A DNA stretch of 62,916 nt, from the NCBI GenBank assembly GCA_020850015.1, contig JADZFF010000139.1, positions 1-62,916 of the forward strand, given 5' to 3'. The stretch is from Bdellovibrionales bacterium. Its GTDB lineage: Bacteria; Bdellovibrionota; UBA1018; JADZFF01. The notes below the pieces were generated by a model. That model saw nothing but the letters and a program-made list of their open reading frames with translations, had not been told where the DNA came from and ran no database searches. Positions 1-13,247 of this stretch are shown piece by piece. Positions within the stretch are counted from its first letter, which is position 1; each line of letters begins with the position of its first letter. Position numbers and translations under genes: made by a program.

Positions 1-124
1 GGGCGCTCTTGGAGGGGGCGGCCGTGCGCAGCCGGCGCAGGGAAATCACGGTTCCCACGACCTGCGCCAGGATGGCCAGCGTCCAGATTCCCAGTCCCAG
101 CCATGCGTGCATTTCCCTTTCCAT
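1..124 (-). CDS. Hypothetical small membrane protein, N-terminal part only
   Basis: Forty-one codons are visible before the gene leaves the left edge of the window. The start ATG at 122-124 follows a good ribosome binding site (GGGAGG on the minus strand, at 131-136). The product begins MEREMHAW and then has a hydrophobic stretch of about 21 residues (roughly 9-29, LGLGIWTLAILAQVVGTVIS) followed by an Arg-rich stretch, so it looks like a single membrane anchor with a cytoplasmic tail. I do not recognise the family. It is divergent from the 5'-nucleotidase gene, and the 116 bases between them must hold both promoters, though I saw no convincing -35/-10 pair there. Confidence 0.55.
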   Translation of the reverse strand, partial: MEREMHAWLGLGIWTLAILAQVVGTVISLRRLRTAAPSKSA

Positions 125-240
125 GGTGGCCTCCCTACAACCCTATTTTCGGAATCGGACGTGCGGAACTTGCTAGAGCCGCGTGAGAATCGCGTTACGA
201 CGCAAGGTTTTGGATCAACAGAGGAATCAGGCCCCGTGAT

Positions 241-1659
241 ATGCTCGGCGGCATGAACTCGCGCACCCCGGCGGCCCCCTGGGAACTGCCGCTCAACCGT
301 CGGATTTTTGTCTCCCGCACCCTCAATCTCAACGCGATCCGGGCCGTCGGTTTCGACATGGACTACACCCTGGTCCTCTACGACGAGAACAAGCTCGAAA
401 ACCTCGCTTTCGAGGGTGCGGTGGACTTCCTGGTGAGGGAAAGGGGCTACCCCGAAACCCTGCGCGAGCTGAAGTTTTCCTCCGATCGCGTGGTGCGCGG
501 CCTGGTGGCCGACAAGAGCTTGGGCAATCTCGTGAAGATCAACCGCTTCGGGTACGTGAAGGCCGCCCTCCACGGCGATCACTTCTACAGCCGCGACGAC
601 GTGAGGCGCATCTACGCGAACCAGATCGTGACCTTTCTCGACCCCCGGTACGAGATGGCTCACACCCTTTTCTCCCTCTCCACCTGCTCGCTCTATTGTC
701 AGCTCGTGAAGCTCTACGAAGGGAAAGCCTCATTCGAGGAGCTCTACCGCCATGTGGACGAGGCCATCGGGCACGCGCATCGCCAGGGCTTCCTGAAGAG
801 CCGGATCATGGCTAGGCCCCAGGATTTCGTTCTGCTCGACCCCGACTACGCCACGACTCTGCGAATGCTCCGCTCCTTCGGAAAGCGCCTGGTTCTGGTG
901 ACTAACTCCGAGTGGGAGTTCACGCAGGCGATGATGAGCTACTCCTACGACCGCTACCTCCCCAAGGGTCAGACCTGGCGCGACCTGTTCGAGCTCGTTG
1001 TCGTCAGCGCGGCGAAACCCCAATTCTTCACCGAACGCCCGAGGTTCTACGAGGTCATCCCCGAGAGCGGGCACCTCAAGAATCTGCGTGGCGCTCTTTC
1101 TGCGGGAAGCATCTATCAAGGAGGAAACGCCGCCGAGGTGGAATCATTCCTGGGGTTGAACCGCGGACAGATTCTTTACGTGGGGGATCACGTCTACAGC
1201 GACGTGCTTCTGTCCAAGAAGTCCTCGAAGTGGCGCACGATGCTCGTGATCACTGAGCTGGAGAGCGAGCTGGCCGCCGCTGGCCGCGCTCAACCCGTGT
1301 TGGCGAAGGTGAGGGAGCTCATGGTGCAGAAGGAGGAGCTCGAGCTCCGTCTGAGTTACCATCGGCGGGTTCAGGCGGATCCTTCGTTTCGTGGGCACGA
1401 AGGCCCCCCGCAGGAAATGGACGAGAGCTCATTGAAGAGCGAGATCTCGAAGCTCGATACGCAGCTTGCGCCGCTGATCCGTGAGTACGAGTCGCAGTTT
1501 CACCCCTATTGGGGAGAGTTGCTCTGGTCGGGCAACGACAAGAGCCATCTCTCTATGGTGATCGAGCGCTACGCCTGCACCCACACTTCGAAGGTATCGA
1601 ACTTGTTGGGGTATTCACCGGCTCATTACTTCAGGCCCCCCACCAAGTCCTACCTCTAG
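241..1659 (+). CDS. HAD-superfamily 5'-nucleotidase (cytosolic purine nucleotidase type)
   Basis: This is a 472-residue cytoplasmic member of the HAD-IG family of purine 5'-nucleotidases, related to eukaryotic cN-II. Such enzymes remove phosphate from nucleoside monophosphates such as IMP and GMP. The catalytic HAD motif DMDYTL lies near residue 39. The Thr/Ser of motif II lies in LVTNSEWEF (about 221-229). The metal-binding acidic motif is in YVGDHVYSD (about 313-321). The C-terminal region ends in a family-typical tail (FRPP.KSYL). The length matches bacterial members. The start at 241 has GAGGAA 14 bases upstream; an in-frame ATG at 253 is an alternative. The substrate is inferred from the family. 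It stands alone, with no obvious operon partner. Confidence 0.85.
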   Translation: MLGGMNSRTPAAPWELPLNRRIFVSRTLNLNAIRAVGFDMDYTLVLYDENKLENLAFEGAVDFLVRERGYPETLRELKFSSDRVVRGLVADKSLGNLVKINRFGYVKAALHGDHFYSRDDVRRIYANQIVTFLDPRYEMAHTLFSLSTCSLYCQLVKLYEGKASFEELYRHVDEAIGHAHRQGFLKSRIMARPQDFVLLDPDYATTLRMLRSFGKRLVLVTNSEWEFTQAMMSYSYDRYLPKGQTWRDLFELVVVSAAKPQFFTERPRFYEVIPESGHLKNLRGALSAGSIYQGGNAAEVESFLGLNRGQILYVGDHVYSDVLLSKKSSKWRTMLVITELESELAAAGRAQPVLAKVRELMVQKEELELRLSYHRRVQADPSFRGHEGPPQEMDESSLKSEISKLDTQLAPLIREYESQFHPYWGELLWSGNDKSHLSMVIERYACTHTSKVSNLLGYSPAHYFRPPTKSYL

Positions 1660-1702
1660 GCGGCTCAACTTCGGTCTCGGGTATGCCGATCAGTACATCG
1701 GT

Positions 1703-1963
1703 ATGAGACGACCGGCATTAACCGTCATTCTCCTGGCACTGATGGCCGTCGGCCTGATCGAAGGAATCGTGGTCTATCGGATGATTCAGAACGCCAACCA
1801 GGCTGCCCACTGGGCCTCGGTCGAGGGCACTCTGTCGCAGGAAACCTCTACGCTCGCGCGAAGAGTCATGGCCGACCCCTATGCCCTCCACTCTCACGGC
1901 CACCCCAACCGCCGCCCGACCCTTGAACCAGTGACCTCCGCCGGCCTTCAGGCTCGCCAGTAG
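1703..1963 (+). CDS. Hypothetical small membrane-anchored protein
   Basis: An 86-codon open frame starts 43 bases after the 5'-nucleotidase. The product begins MRRPALTVILLALMAVGLIE, a positively charged tip and a hydrophobic segment (about residues 6-27), then a polar tail with no recognisable domain. That shape suits a small anchored or secreted protein. There is no clear Shine-Dalgarno sequence, so this could be a chance frame. Codon composition is like the neighbours. No function can be assigned. Confidence 0.35.
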   Translation: MRRPALTVILLALMAVGLIEGIVVYRMIQNANQAAHWASVEGTLSQETSTLARRVMADPYALHSHGHPNRRPTLEPVTSAGLQARQ

Positions 1964-1987
1964 TCTCGCTTTCGTGGGGGTAAGGAG

Positions 1988-2077
1988 TGGCGGAGAGGGA
2001 GGGATTCGAACCCTCGATACGGTCACCCGTATGCTCCCTTAGCAAGGGAGTGCTTTCGACCACTCAGCCACCTCTCC
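1988..2077 (-). tRNA. tRNA-Ser (anticodon GCU)
   Basis: The 90-base minus-strand sequence folds as a class II tRNA. The acceptor stem is GGAGAGG/CCTCTCC with discriminator G and an encoded CCA. The D arm begins GCTGAG. The anticodon stem is CTCCC/GGGAG around loop TTGCTAA (anticodon GCT, reading AGC/AGU). The long variable arm pairs ATACGG with CCGTAT, and the T arm is GAGGG-TTCGAAT-CCCTC. The long variable arm is the serine identity element. It lies on the same strand as tRNA-Ser(UGA) and serS upstream. Confidence 0.98.
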
Positions 2078-2152
2078 GCGGACGAGTTCTCTTGGTCGAG
2101 CCCCACCCTTACCAATAAGTGGCCCGCATTCGCAATCTTGTTGCGGCGCATC

Positions 2153-2881
2153 CTACCGAGACCCGGGCTTCGGTGGGGGAGGGCTTCCGGGCCCACCCTC
2201 AGGGCCGGGCGCCCGACCGTGTCCGGGCGACGGCCCTCCCGCGCCTGGAGGGCCGTCGCCTCGGGGACGCGCATTCTCTCTTTCACCGCGCTCCCACCGG
2301 CGTTTCATCTCCGCCGTGGGCTTTTGGTCCAGACCGCGAAGGATCTCCACGAGCTTTCGGAGATTGATCGCCGCATCCGTCAACAACAGCTGCCCACTGA
2401 GCTCGGAGGGGATGATCCTCGAATTCGCGGGCATGAAGCTGCGCGCGGACCTTGCCATGTACTCCACTGCATCCTTATGGGTTGCCTGGTACTGAAGCGT
2501 GACGATGTCCCAGGTATTGGGGAGATTCAGATTGGATTTCTGGTCCGCCTTAAACAGGGGTATCGCGGAGTCACGCGCGTCCCGCGTCTTCATGATCTGG
2601 TAGGTCCTCGGCTGCCCTGTGGGCACCCGCGAGTACCCCTGCATGTGCAGCATCTGGGTAAAGAGTAGCTCTGCGTTGCCTGCGGTGAGCTCAAGGTTCG
2701 GAGTGCCCTCCACCTTTCCCTTCATCTCGTCGGGCAGGTAGATGTACTTCTCGTCGAGCATAGTCCCCACGACCTTCGCGCAGGTGGGAATGTCTGGGCA
2801 CTTCTCGCTGAAGCTTGCCTCCGCCATCGGAGCGCCAACGCACATCAGGACCAGGACATGAAATGCACGTACGACCTTCAT
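2153..2881 (-). CDS. Secreted protein with secretin N0/N1-like (GspD-type) domains but no secretin barrel
   Basis: The 242-residue product begins with a signal peptide (about 1-22, ending near APMAEA). Residues about 40-105 resemble the N0 domain of type II secretion secretins (KGKVEGTPNLELTAGNAELLF, followed by a GYSRVPTG turn). Residues about 125-186 resemble an N1 domain (DIVTLQYQATHKDAVEYM, later LLLTDAAINLRKLVEILRGL). A Pro/Gly/Arg-rich low-complexity tail fills 187-242 where the secretin channel would otherwise start. A ribosome binding site (GGGAG) lies about 10 bases upstream of the start. It may bind or regulate a secretin periplasmically; that role is inferred. No other secretion genes are in the window. 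Confidence 0.7.
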   Translation of the reverse strand: MKVVRAFHVLVLMCVGAPMAEASFSEKCPDIPTCAKVVGTMLDEKYIYLPDEMKGKVEGTPNLELTAGNAELLFTQMLHMQGYSRVPTGQPRTYQIMKTRDARDSAIPLFKADQKSNLNLPNTWDIVTLQYQATHKDAVEYMARSARSFMPANSRIIPSELSGQLLLTDAAINLRKLVEILRGLDQKPTAEMKRRWERGERENARPRGDGPPGAGGPSPGHGRAPGPEGGPGSPPPPKPGSR

Positions 2882-3082
2882 CTGTTGGATCTCCCTCGCT
2901 TAGGATCAGTGCAATTCCCAAACCTAACCCTAAATCGCGCCAGAAACACGCTCAGCGCAATGCGGCCGTCCAAGTGCCCGTCAACGTCCCGACCACGAGG
3001 CTTTCCGCCCCGGCAAGTTCTGACCCGTTCCGCCTGAACCCATGAGCCGGCCCTAAAGCCCGGGCGCGCCGACGTCGATCCA

Positions 3083-3301
3083 TTGGTCATGATGGACCTC
3101 TTTCACAAACCCACCACTCCCGACCACCCCGTTTGGCATGCCCTCGAGGATCACTTCCGAGTGAGGCTGAGCCAGGATGAGCGCCAGCAGATCGTCGGGC
3201 TGATCCGAAACACCATCGCGCACCGCCCCGACGTTGACCTAAACGCGCTCGCGATCGGCGTCACACGCTCTGTGCTCGGCCAACGCGTTCAGCCAGGATA
3301 G
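3083..3301 (+). CDS. Hypothetical short soluble protein
   Basis: The 72-residue product starts MVMMDLFHKPTTPDHPVWHA and is rich in charged residues, with helix-forming runs (LEDHFRVRLSQDERQQIVGLI, then DLNALAIGVTRSVLG). It has no signal peptide or membrane segment. The balanced composition looks more like a real small helical protein than a shadow, but I recognise no family and see no strong ribosome binding site. It lies opposite to the serS/tRNA block, between the secretin-domain gene and tRNA-Ser(UGA). Confidence 0.4.
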   Translation: MVMMDLFHKPTTPDHPVWHALEDHFRVRLSQDERQQIVGLIRNTIAHRPDVDLNALAIGVTRSVLGQRVQPG

Positions 3302-3319
3302 AAGTCCCGGCCGGATCAA

Positions 3320-3409
3320 TGGCGGAGAGGGTGAGATTCGAACTCACGGTACGGTCGCCCGTACGCCGGTTTTCAAAACCGGTGCTTTAAACCGCTCAGC
3401 CACCTCTCC
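3320..3409 (-). tRNA. tRNA-Ser (anticodon UGA)
   Basis: The 90-base class II tRNA has acceptor GGAGAGG/CCTCTCC, discriminator G and encoded CCA. The anticodon stem is CCGGT/ACCGG around loop TTTGAAA, giving anticodon TGA (reads UCA and other UCN codons). The variable arm pairs GTACGG with CCGTAC, and the T arm is GTGAG-TTCGAAT-CTCAC. It begins only 43 bases downstream of the serS stop codon on the same strand, so it may be cut from a serS read-through transcript. Confidence 0.98.
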
Positions 3410-3452
3410 GTAACCAATCCATCCCAGCCGCGCCGGTTAACGCGGACGGGGC

Positions 3453-7939
<4,487 letters not shown>

Positions 7940-7957
7940 CCCTGTAGAGGCGCGGCC

Positions 7958-9463
7958 CTACAGCCCCGCGACGGCTTTTCGCGCCATCTCGACGAGCGGC
8001 GAGGGAAGCAACCCCACCTGCAGCGTTACTATGACCATCGAGGCCAGCGCCATCACGGACCAAACGGGAACTCTCGCGGAGGTGGCTCCTGCGATCGGAT
8101 CCCGCATGTACATGTAAACGAGGACTCGCAGGTAGTAGTATACGGAGATCGCGCTGCAAAGCACAGCGATGATCACCAAGGGGACCTCGCCCGCCTGAAC
8201 GGCGGAATAGAACAGGAGGTACTTCGCCACGAAGCCGGCCGTCGGCGGCACTCCGGCCATGGAGAAGAGGAACACGGCCATGGAAAAGGCCAAAACGGGG
8301 TTCTTTTTCGAAATGCCCGACAGATCGTGAAGGTTCAGTCCCGCATCGCCCTTGCCCGCGAGCAGCGTCAATACGATGAAAGCGCCCAGGTTCATCGCGG
8401 CATACGCCGCCAGATAGACCAGCAGGGATGAGTAGCCCTCCGTGCCTCGAGGCGCGGCGATGAGGCCCACCATGAGGTATCCAGTGTGGGCGATGGAAGA
8501 ATAGGCCAGGATCCTTTTTAGATTCGTCTGCGTCAGGGCGATGACGTTACCCACAACCATGGTCATCACGGCACAGACCCAAAGGATGTGGTGAAGATTC
8601 GTTTCCACCGCCTCCGACAGTCCTTTGCCATATCCAAGCGACAGGAAGACCCGGACAAAGGCGGCGAATGCCGCCGCCTTGAGGCCCGTCGTCATGAACC
8701 CGGTGATCGGGACGGGCGCCCCCTCGTATACGTCCGGCATCCACATGTGGAAGGGAACCGAGGCCACCTTGAACAGAAATCCCGCCACGATCAGCCAGGC
8801 GCCGACGGAAAAGAGCACCGATTCGCCAGCCCCGCGCGACGCCAGGCGCTCCAAAATAGCCTGGATGTGGGTCGTTCCGGTTGCTCCATAAACCAACGCA
8901 ACACCGTAGAGCATGATCGCCGAGGCCGCGCCGCCCAGGATGAAGTACTTCATCGCCGCCTCATTCGCCCGACGATCCGCTCGCCTGAAGCTCACCAGCG
9001 AATACACTGAGAGCGACATCGTTTCGAGCGCGATGAACAGCACGACAAGCTCCCGGGCCGAGGCCATCAGCATCATGCCCAGGGCCGAAAACAACACGAG
9101 AACGTAGTACTCCGGGTGCTGGAGTTTTTCGGAATCGAGATACCGAAACGAGATGAGGAGGGTGATCAGCGCCGAAAGCAGGAAGATCAGATTGAAGAAG
9201 GACGAGTAGGGGTCCACCACCATCATCCCATTGAAAACCGCAAGAGCGGCGCCGCTCAGGCCCGGAAAAGAAAGCGTCGCACCAAGAAGCGCGGTGGCCA
9301 CGCTGACCAGAAACACGCTCCACTTGGGCTGAAGCCACCGGACCACTGAAAGAACCAGGGCAAGCACGGCCCCCCCGAGAACTGCGAAGTGGGGGCTGAG
9401 CGCCTCCAGCTCCACCGTCGCAAGCCCAAGCAATTCGGGGCGAATGGTGACCAGATTTTCCAT
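7958..9463 (-). CDS. nuoN: NADH-quinone oxidoreductase subunit N
   Basis: The 501-residue antiporter-like proton channel subunit lies in the complex I membrane arm and has about 14 transmembrane helices. The canonical charged residues are present: Glu147 in ALETMSL (helix 5), Lys232 in FLFKVASVPFHMW (helix 7), Lys262 in GLKAAAF (helix 8) and the helix 12 Lys in GFVAKYLL. It is therefore expected to pump. It ends the first nuo operon, three bases downstream of nuoM. It is a useful reference for judging the altered NuoN2. Confidence 0.96.
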   Translation of the reverse strand: MENLVTIRPELLGLATVELEALSPHFAVLGGAVLALVLSVVRWLQPKWSVFLVSVATALLGATLSFPGLSGAALAVFNGMMVVDPYSSFFNLIFLLSALITLLISFRYLDSEKLQHPEYYVLVLFSALGMMLMASARELVVLFIALETMSLSVYSLVSFRRADRRANEAAMKYFILGGAASAIMLYGVALVYGATGTTHIQAILERLASRGAGESVLFSVGAWLIVAGFLFKVASVPFHMWMPDVYEGAPVPITGFMTTGLKAAAFAAFVRVFLSLGYGKGLSEAVETNLHHILWVCAVMTMVVGNVIALTQTNLKRILAYSSIAHTGYLMVGLIAAPRGTEGYSSLLVYLAAYAAMNLGAFIVLTLLAGKGDAGLNLHDLSGISKKNPVLAFSMAVFLFSMAGVPPTAGFVAKYLLFYSAVQAGEVPLVIIAVLCSAISVYYYLRVLVYMYMRDPIAGATSARVPVWSVMALASMVIVTLQVGLLPSPLVEMARKAVAGL

Positions 9464-9466
9464 TGA

Positions 9467-11008
9467 CTAGTTCCTTCCCAGATCCGCGATCGCGGTCTCT
9501 GTCGATTTGACCTGCGCGCGCTCCAGGAAGCGCTGGATCGATGGCTCCATCTTCTCGAAAAAGAAGTTCGGATAGATTCCCATGAAGAAGATCGCTACCA
9601 CCAGCGGCGCCAGCACCGCGAGCTCGCGGCCACTGAGGTCCCTGAGTTTTTCGTTCTCCGGATTCGTGACCGGCCCGAACATCACCCGCTGGAACATCCA
9701 CAACATATAGACCGCGCCAAAGATGACGCCCGTCCCCGCCGCTGCCGCAGCCCAGGGGCTCGTCTTCCAGGTGCCCAGCAAGATCAAGAACTCCCCCACA
9801 AAGCCATTCGTTCCAGGAAGCGCGATCGAAGAGAGAGTTACGATCATGAATATGATCGCGAAGATCGGCATGACTTTGGTGATTCCCCCAAAGTCGGAGA
9901 TCATCCGCGTGTGCCGCCTTTCATAGATCATACCCACCATCAGGAAAAGCGCTCCCGTTGAAACGCCGTGGTTGAGCATTTGATAGACGGAGCCCGCGGC
10001 GGCGATCGAATTCAGGCTGAACAGACCGAGAATCACGAACCCCATGTGGCTGACCGACGAATAGGCGACGAGCTTCTTGATGTCCGGTTGAACCATGGCC
10101 ACCCACGCGCCGTAGACAATGGCTACCGCTCCCAGCCCAAGGAAGACCGGCTGATAAAGCACCACCGCCTCCGGGAATAGCGGGAACGCAAATCGGATGA
10201 AGCCATAACCGCCCATCTTCAACAGTACGCCGGCAAGAATAACGCTACCCGCGGTGGGCGCCTGCACGTGGGCATCGGGAAGCCAGGTATGCACGGGAAA
10301 AAGAGGAACCTTGATCGCGAATGCCAAGGCGAACGCAAGAAACAATATCGACTGCACGGACAGCCAGCCCCCGCCCGGAACGTTGACGCGGTAGAGATCC
10401 ACGATCGCCGTGGAATAGGCGCCAAGCTGCACCTTGTGAGCGTAGGCCAGGTAAAAGATCGCCACGAGCATCAAAAGAGAACCGACAACGGTGTAGAGAA
10501 AGAACTTCATCGCGGCATAGACTCTGTCCTTCCCGCCCCAGATTCCGATCAGGAAATACATCGGAATGAGCATCGCCTCCCAGAACACATAGAAGAGAAA
10601 GACGTCTAGAGCCACGAGGGCTCCGAGCATTCCGGTTTCCAGGAACAGGAGTAGAAAGTAATACTCTTTGGTCCTTTCCTGAATGGCGGAAAAAGAGCCA
10701 AGAATCACGAGCGGCGTCAGGAAGGTGGTCAGCACCAGCAGCCAAAGGCTGATTCCGTCCATCCCCAGGAGATATGCGATCCCGAGGCTTGGAAGCCACT
10801 CCGCGCGCTCGGCGAGCTGGAACTCGGCACCTCCGGCATCGAAGGCCCCATATAGGCGCAATGAAACCGCAAAAACCAGAAACGAACCCAATAGAGCCCA
10901 GACCGCGTGGGTTTTCCGAAATTTTCCGGGGATCACGAGGCCGGCGACCGCCCACAGCAGCGGAAGGAAAACCAGCGTGGAAAGAAGGTGCGACTCAAAC
11001 CAAGCCAT
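9467..11008 (-). CDS. nuoM: NADH-quinone oxidoreductase subunit M
   Basis: The 513-residue antiporter-like subunit of complex I is a proton channel between NuoL and NuoN. The functional residues are all present: Glu144 in VFWEAMLIPMYFL, Lys233 in AIKVPLFPVHTWLPDA, Lys264 in LLKMGGYG and the helix 12 Glu in GFVGEFLIL. Its start codon overlaps the end of nuoL by 14 bases, showing translational coupling. The length and helix pattern are standard. Confidence 0.97.
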   Translation of the reverse strand: MAWFESHLLSTLVFLPLLWAVAGLVIPGKFRKTHAVWALLGSFLVFAVSLRLYGAFDAGGAEFQLAERAEWLPSLGIAYLLGMDGISLWLLVLTTFLTPLVILGSFSAIQERTKEYYFLLLFLETGMLGALVALDVFLFYVFWEAMLIPMYFLIGIWGGKDRVYAAMKFFLYTVVGSLLMLVAIFYLAYAHKVQLGAYSTAIVDLYRVNVPGGGWLSVQSILFLAFALAFAIKVPLFPVHTWLPDAHVQAPTAGSVILAGVLLKMGGYGFIRFAFPLFPEAVVLYQPVFLGLGAVAIVYGAWVAMVQPDIKKLVAYSSVSHMGFVILGLFSLNSIAAAGSVYQMLNHGVSTGALFLMVGMIYERRHTRMISDFGGITKVMPIFAIIFMIVTLSSIALPGTNGFVGEFLILLGTWKTSPWAAAAAGTGVIFGAVYMLWMFQRVMFGPVTNPENEKLRDLSGRELAVLAPLVVAIFFMGIYPNFFFEKMEPSIQRFLERAQVKSTETAIADLGRN

Positions 11009-12932
11009 AGATCATGTACCCCAAGGTGAGAACGAGCCCCAACAGCAGAAAAACGGCGTAGGCCTGCAGCGAACCCGTTTGGGCCAATCGCAGTGTCTGT
11101 CCCGACCATTCCGACGCCCGACCGAATCCGAGTACGATACGGTCGATTACCGCGACGTCGAACCCCCTCCATAGCGCCTGTGACACCCTCCCAATAGGAC
11201 GAATCAAAGCACCCTCGTAGAGTTCATCCACGAACCACTTGTTCCAGAGAACCTTGTGAATGAACGCCCACCGCGCCTTGAGCGCCTCTGGACGCCGAAG
11301 GTCCCGAAACAACCGATGAGCCGCGAACATCCCAAGAAGCGCCACGGCCACGCTTACGGCCATGAGCACCCACTCCATGGAATGGTTTACGCCTTCGGCG
11401 GGAACAACATGAGGCACAATCGGCTCGAGCCAGTGCGCCAGCCAGCTCGCATGGGGAACCCCCATGAATCCGCCCGCGGCGCTCAGAACCGCAAGCACAT
11501 AGAGGGGCGCCACCATAACGATGGGCGATTCGTGCGGATGGACCTTGTGATGATCGAATCGCTCGGAGCCCATGAAAGTGTGGATCCACATTCGCGTCAT
11601 GTAGAACGCCGTCATCATCGCCGTCAGAAGGCCCAGCGCCCATAGCACGCGGTTCCCTTGGTTGGAGGCGAAGGCCATCCAGAGGATCTCGTCCTTCGAG
11701 AAAAACCCCGAAAAGGGCGGGAGCCCGCAGATCGCGAGCCAGGCTACCGTAACCACCAAGAACGTACGCGGCATATGTTTTTTCAGGCCGCCCATCTTGA
11801 GGATGTCCTGCTCTTCGTGCATCCCGTGGATCACGCTTCCGGCCCCGAGAAACAGCAGCGCCTTGAAGAACGCGTGGGTAATCACATGAAAGACGCCCGC
11901 CCCGGTAGCTCCCACGCCGCACGCCAAGAACATGTAGCCCAACTGGGAAACGGTCGAATATGCCAGGACCCTCTTGATATCCGTTTGCACGACGGCGATC
12001 GTCGCCGCCACGAATGCGGTGAGCCCGCCCACCCAGGCCATGACCTCCAGAGCCGTCGGCGAAAGCGCGTAAAGAAAATCGAGCCTTGCCACCAGGTAAA
12101 TGCCCGAGGTGACCATCGTGGCCGCGTGAATGAGGGCTGAAACTGGCGTGGGTCCAGCCATCGCGTCGGGCAGCCAAACATACAAGGGAATCTGGGCGGA
12201 CTTCCCGGTGCATCCCACGAAAAGCAGCAGGCAGATGCCTGTGACCGCCGCAAGCTCCGCCCCAGCAGGTGCCATACCCCCGAATCTCTGGACAACAACT
12301 TCCCGGAGCGCCGAGAAATCCATCGTTCCAAAGGTCGTGTAGATCAGAAACATCCCCAAGAGGAAACCCAGGTCTCCCACCCGGTTCGCGATGAACGCCT
12401 TCTTGCCGGCCTTGGCCTTTTCAATGTCTTGATACCAGTAACCGATCAAGAGATACGAGCAGAGGCCCACCCCCTCCCATCCCAGAAAGAGCAGCGGAAG
12501 GGCTCCCCCAAGCACCAGGACGAGCATCGAAAAGCAAAAGAGGTTCAAGTAGGCAAAGAACCTACCCGGCGTCTCGTCATGGGACATGTACCCGATCGAG
12601 TAGACGTGAATCAGTGTCCCGATCCCGGCGATCACGAGAACAAAGAGAGAGGAGAGAGGATCTACCCTGAGAACAAAATCAAGACTAAGGCCGCCCACCT
12701 TGATCCAGGAGAAGAGATTGTTCTCGATGACCCGCGCGCCTTCGGGCATCCCCGCAAGTTGCACAAACGCCACCACCCCCACCGCAAAGGAAAGAAAAAT
12801 GGCGCTCGATGCGACCAAGCCCGTCGCCAGCGAGCCCGCCTTCTTTCGGCCTTGAGGCGCCTGAAGCACCGCGTACCAGAGGCCGTTGATCAAGAAGCCG
12901 ATCAGAGGAAAAAGCAGTATCAGTCCCAACAT
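10995..12932 (-). CDS. nuoL: NADH-quinone oxidoreductase subunit L
   Basis: The 645-residue distal antiporter-like subunit of complex I has a core of about 14 helices and a C-terminal lateral helix plus anchor helix (SLQAYAVFLLLGLVLT near the end). Glu153 lies in FLGWEGVGLCSYLL, Lys244 in CTGKSAQIPLYVWLPDAM, the helix 8 His in ALIHAATMV and the helix 12 Lys in GFFSKDEILW. All are consistent with a working proton channel. It starts six bases after nuoK. Confidence 0.97.
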   Translation of the reverse strand: MLGLILLFPLIGFLINGLWYAVLQAPQGRKKAGSLATGLVASSAIFLSFAVGVVAFVQLAGMPEGARVIENNLFSWIKVGGLSLDFVLRVDPLSSLFVLVIAGIGTLIHVYSIGYMSHDETPGRFFAYLNLFCFSMLVLVLGGALPLLFLGWEGVGLCSYLLIGYWYQDIEKAKAGKKAFIANRVGDLGFLLGMFLIYTTFGTMDFSALREVVVQRFGGMAPAGAELAAVTGICLLLFVGCTGKSAQIPLYVWLPDAMAGPTPVSALIHAATMVTSGIYLVARLDFLYALSPTALEVMAWVGGLTAFVAATIAVVQTDIKRVLAYSTVSQLGYMFLACGVGATGAGVFHVITHAFFKALLFLGAGSVIHGMHEEQDILKMGGLKKHMPRTFLVVTVAWLAICGLPPFSGFFSKDEILWMAFASNQGNRVLWALGLLTAMMTAFYMTRMWIHTFMGSERFDHHKVHPHESPIVMVAPLYVLAVLSAAGGFMGVPHASWLAHWLEPIVPHVVPAEGVNHSMEWVLMAVSVAVALLGMFAAHRLFRDLRRPEALKARWAFIHKVLWNKWFVDELYEGALIRPIGRVSQALWRGFDVAVIDRIVLGFGRASEWSGQTLRLAQTGSLQAYAVFLLLGLVLTLGYMIYGLV

Positions 12933-12938
12933 CTCAGA

Positions 12939-13247
12939 TCACTCCCTCAACAGCCGGATGTCGTCCGTGTCCACGCTCCGCAGGGTGCGGAACATCGCGA
13001 TCAGGAGCCCCAGCCCCACGGCCGACTCCGCTGCCGCGACAACGATGATGAAGAACACCGACACCTGGCCCGCCATGTCCCCATGCATCCGCGAAAACGT
13101 GACAAAGGACAGGTTTACCGAGTTCAGCATCAATTCGATGCACATCAAGATCACGAGTATATTCCGACGCAACATCAGCCCACCCAGGCCGATCAAGAAA
13201 ATCGTCGCGGCGAAGGTCAGCACCACCCATGGTTCCACGACTTGCAT
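12939..13247 (-). CDS. nuoK: NADH-quinone oxidoreductase subunit K
   Basis: The 102-residue, three-helix subunit forms part of the central proton path (E channel) of complex I. It keeps both membrane glutamates, Glu38 in MCIELMLNSVN and Glu74 in AAAESAVGLGL. The start overlaps the nuoJ stop by one base (TGATG), and nuoL follows after six bases. Confidence 0.97.
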   Translation of the reverse strand: MQVVEPWVVLTFAATIFLIGLGGLMLRRNILVILMCIELMLNSVNLSFVTFSRMHGDMAGQVSVFFIIVVAAAESAVGLGLLIAMFRTLRSVDTDDIRLLRE

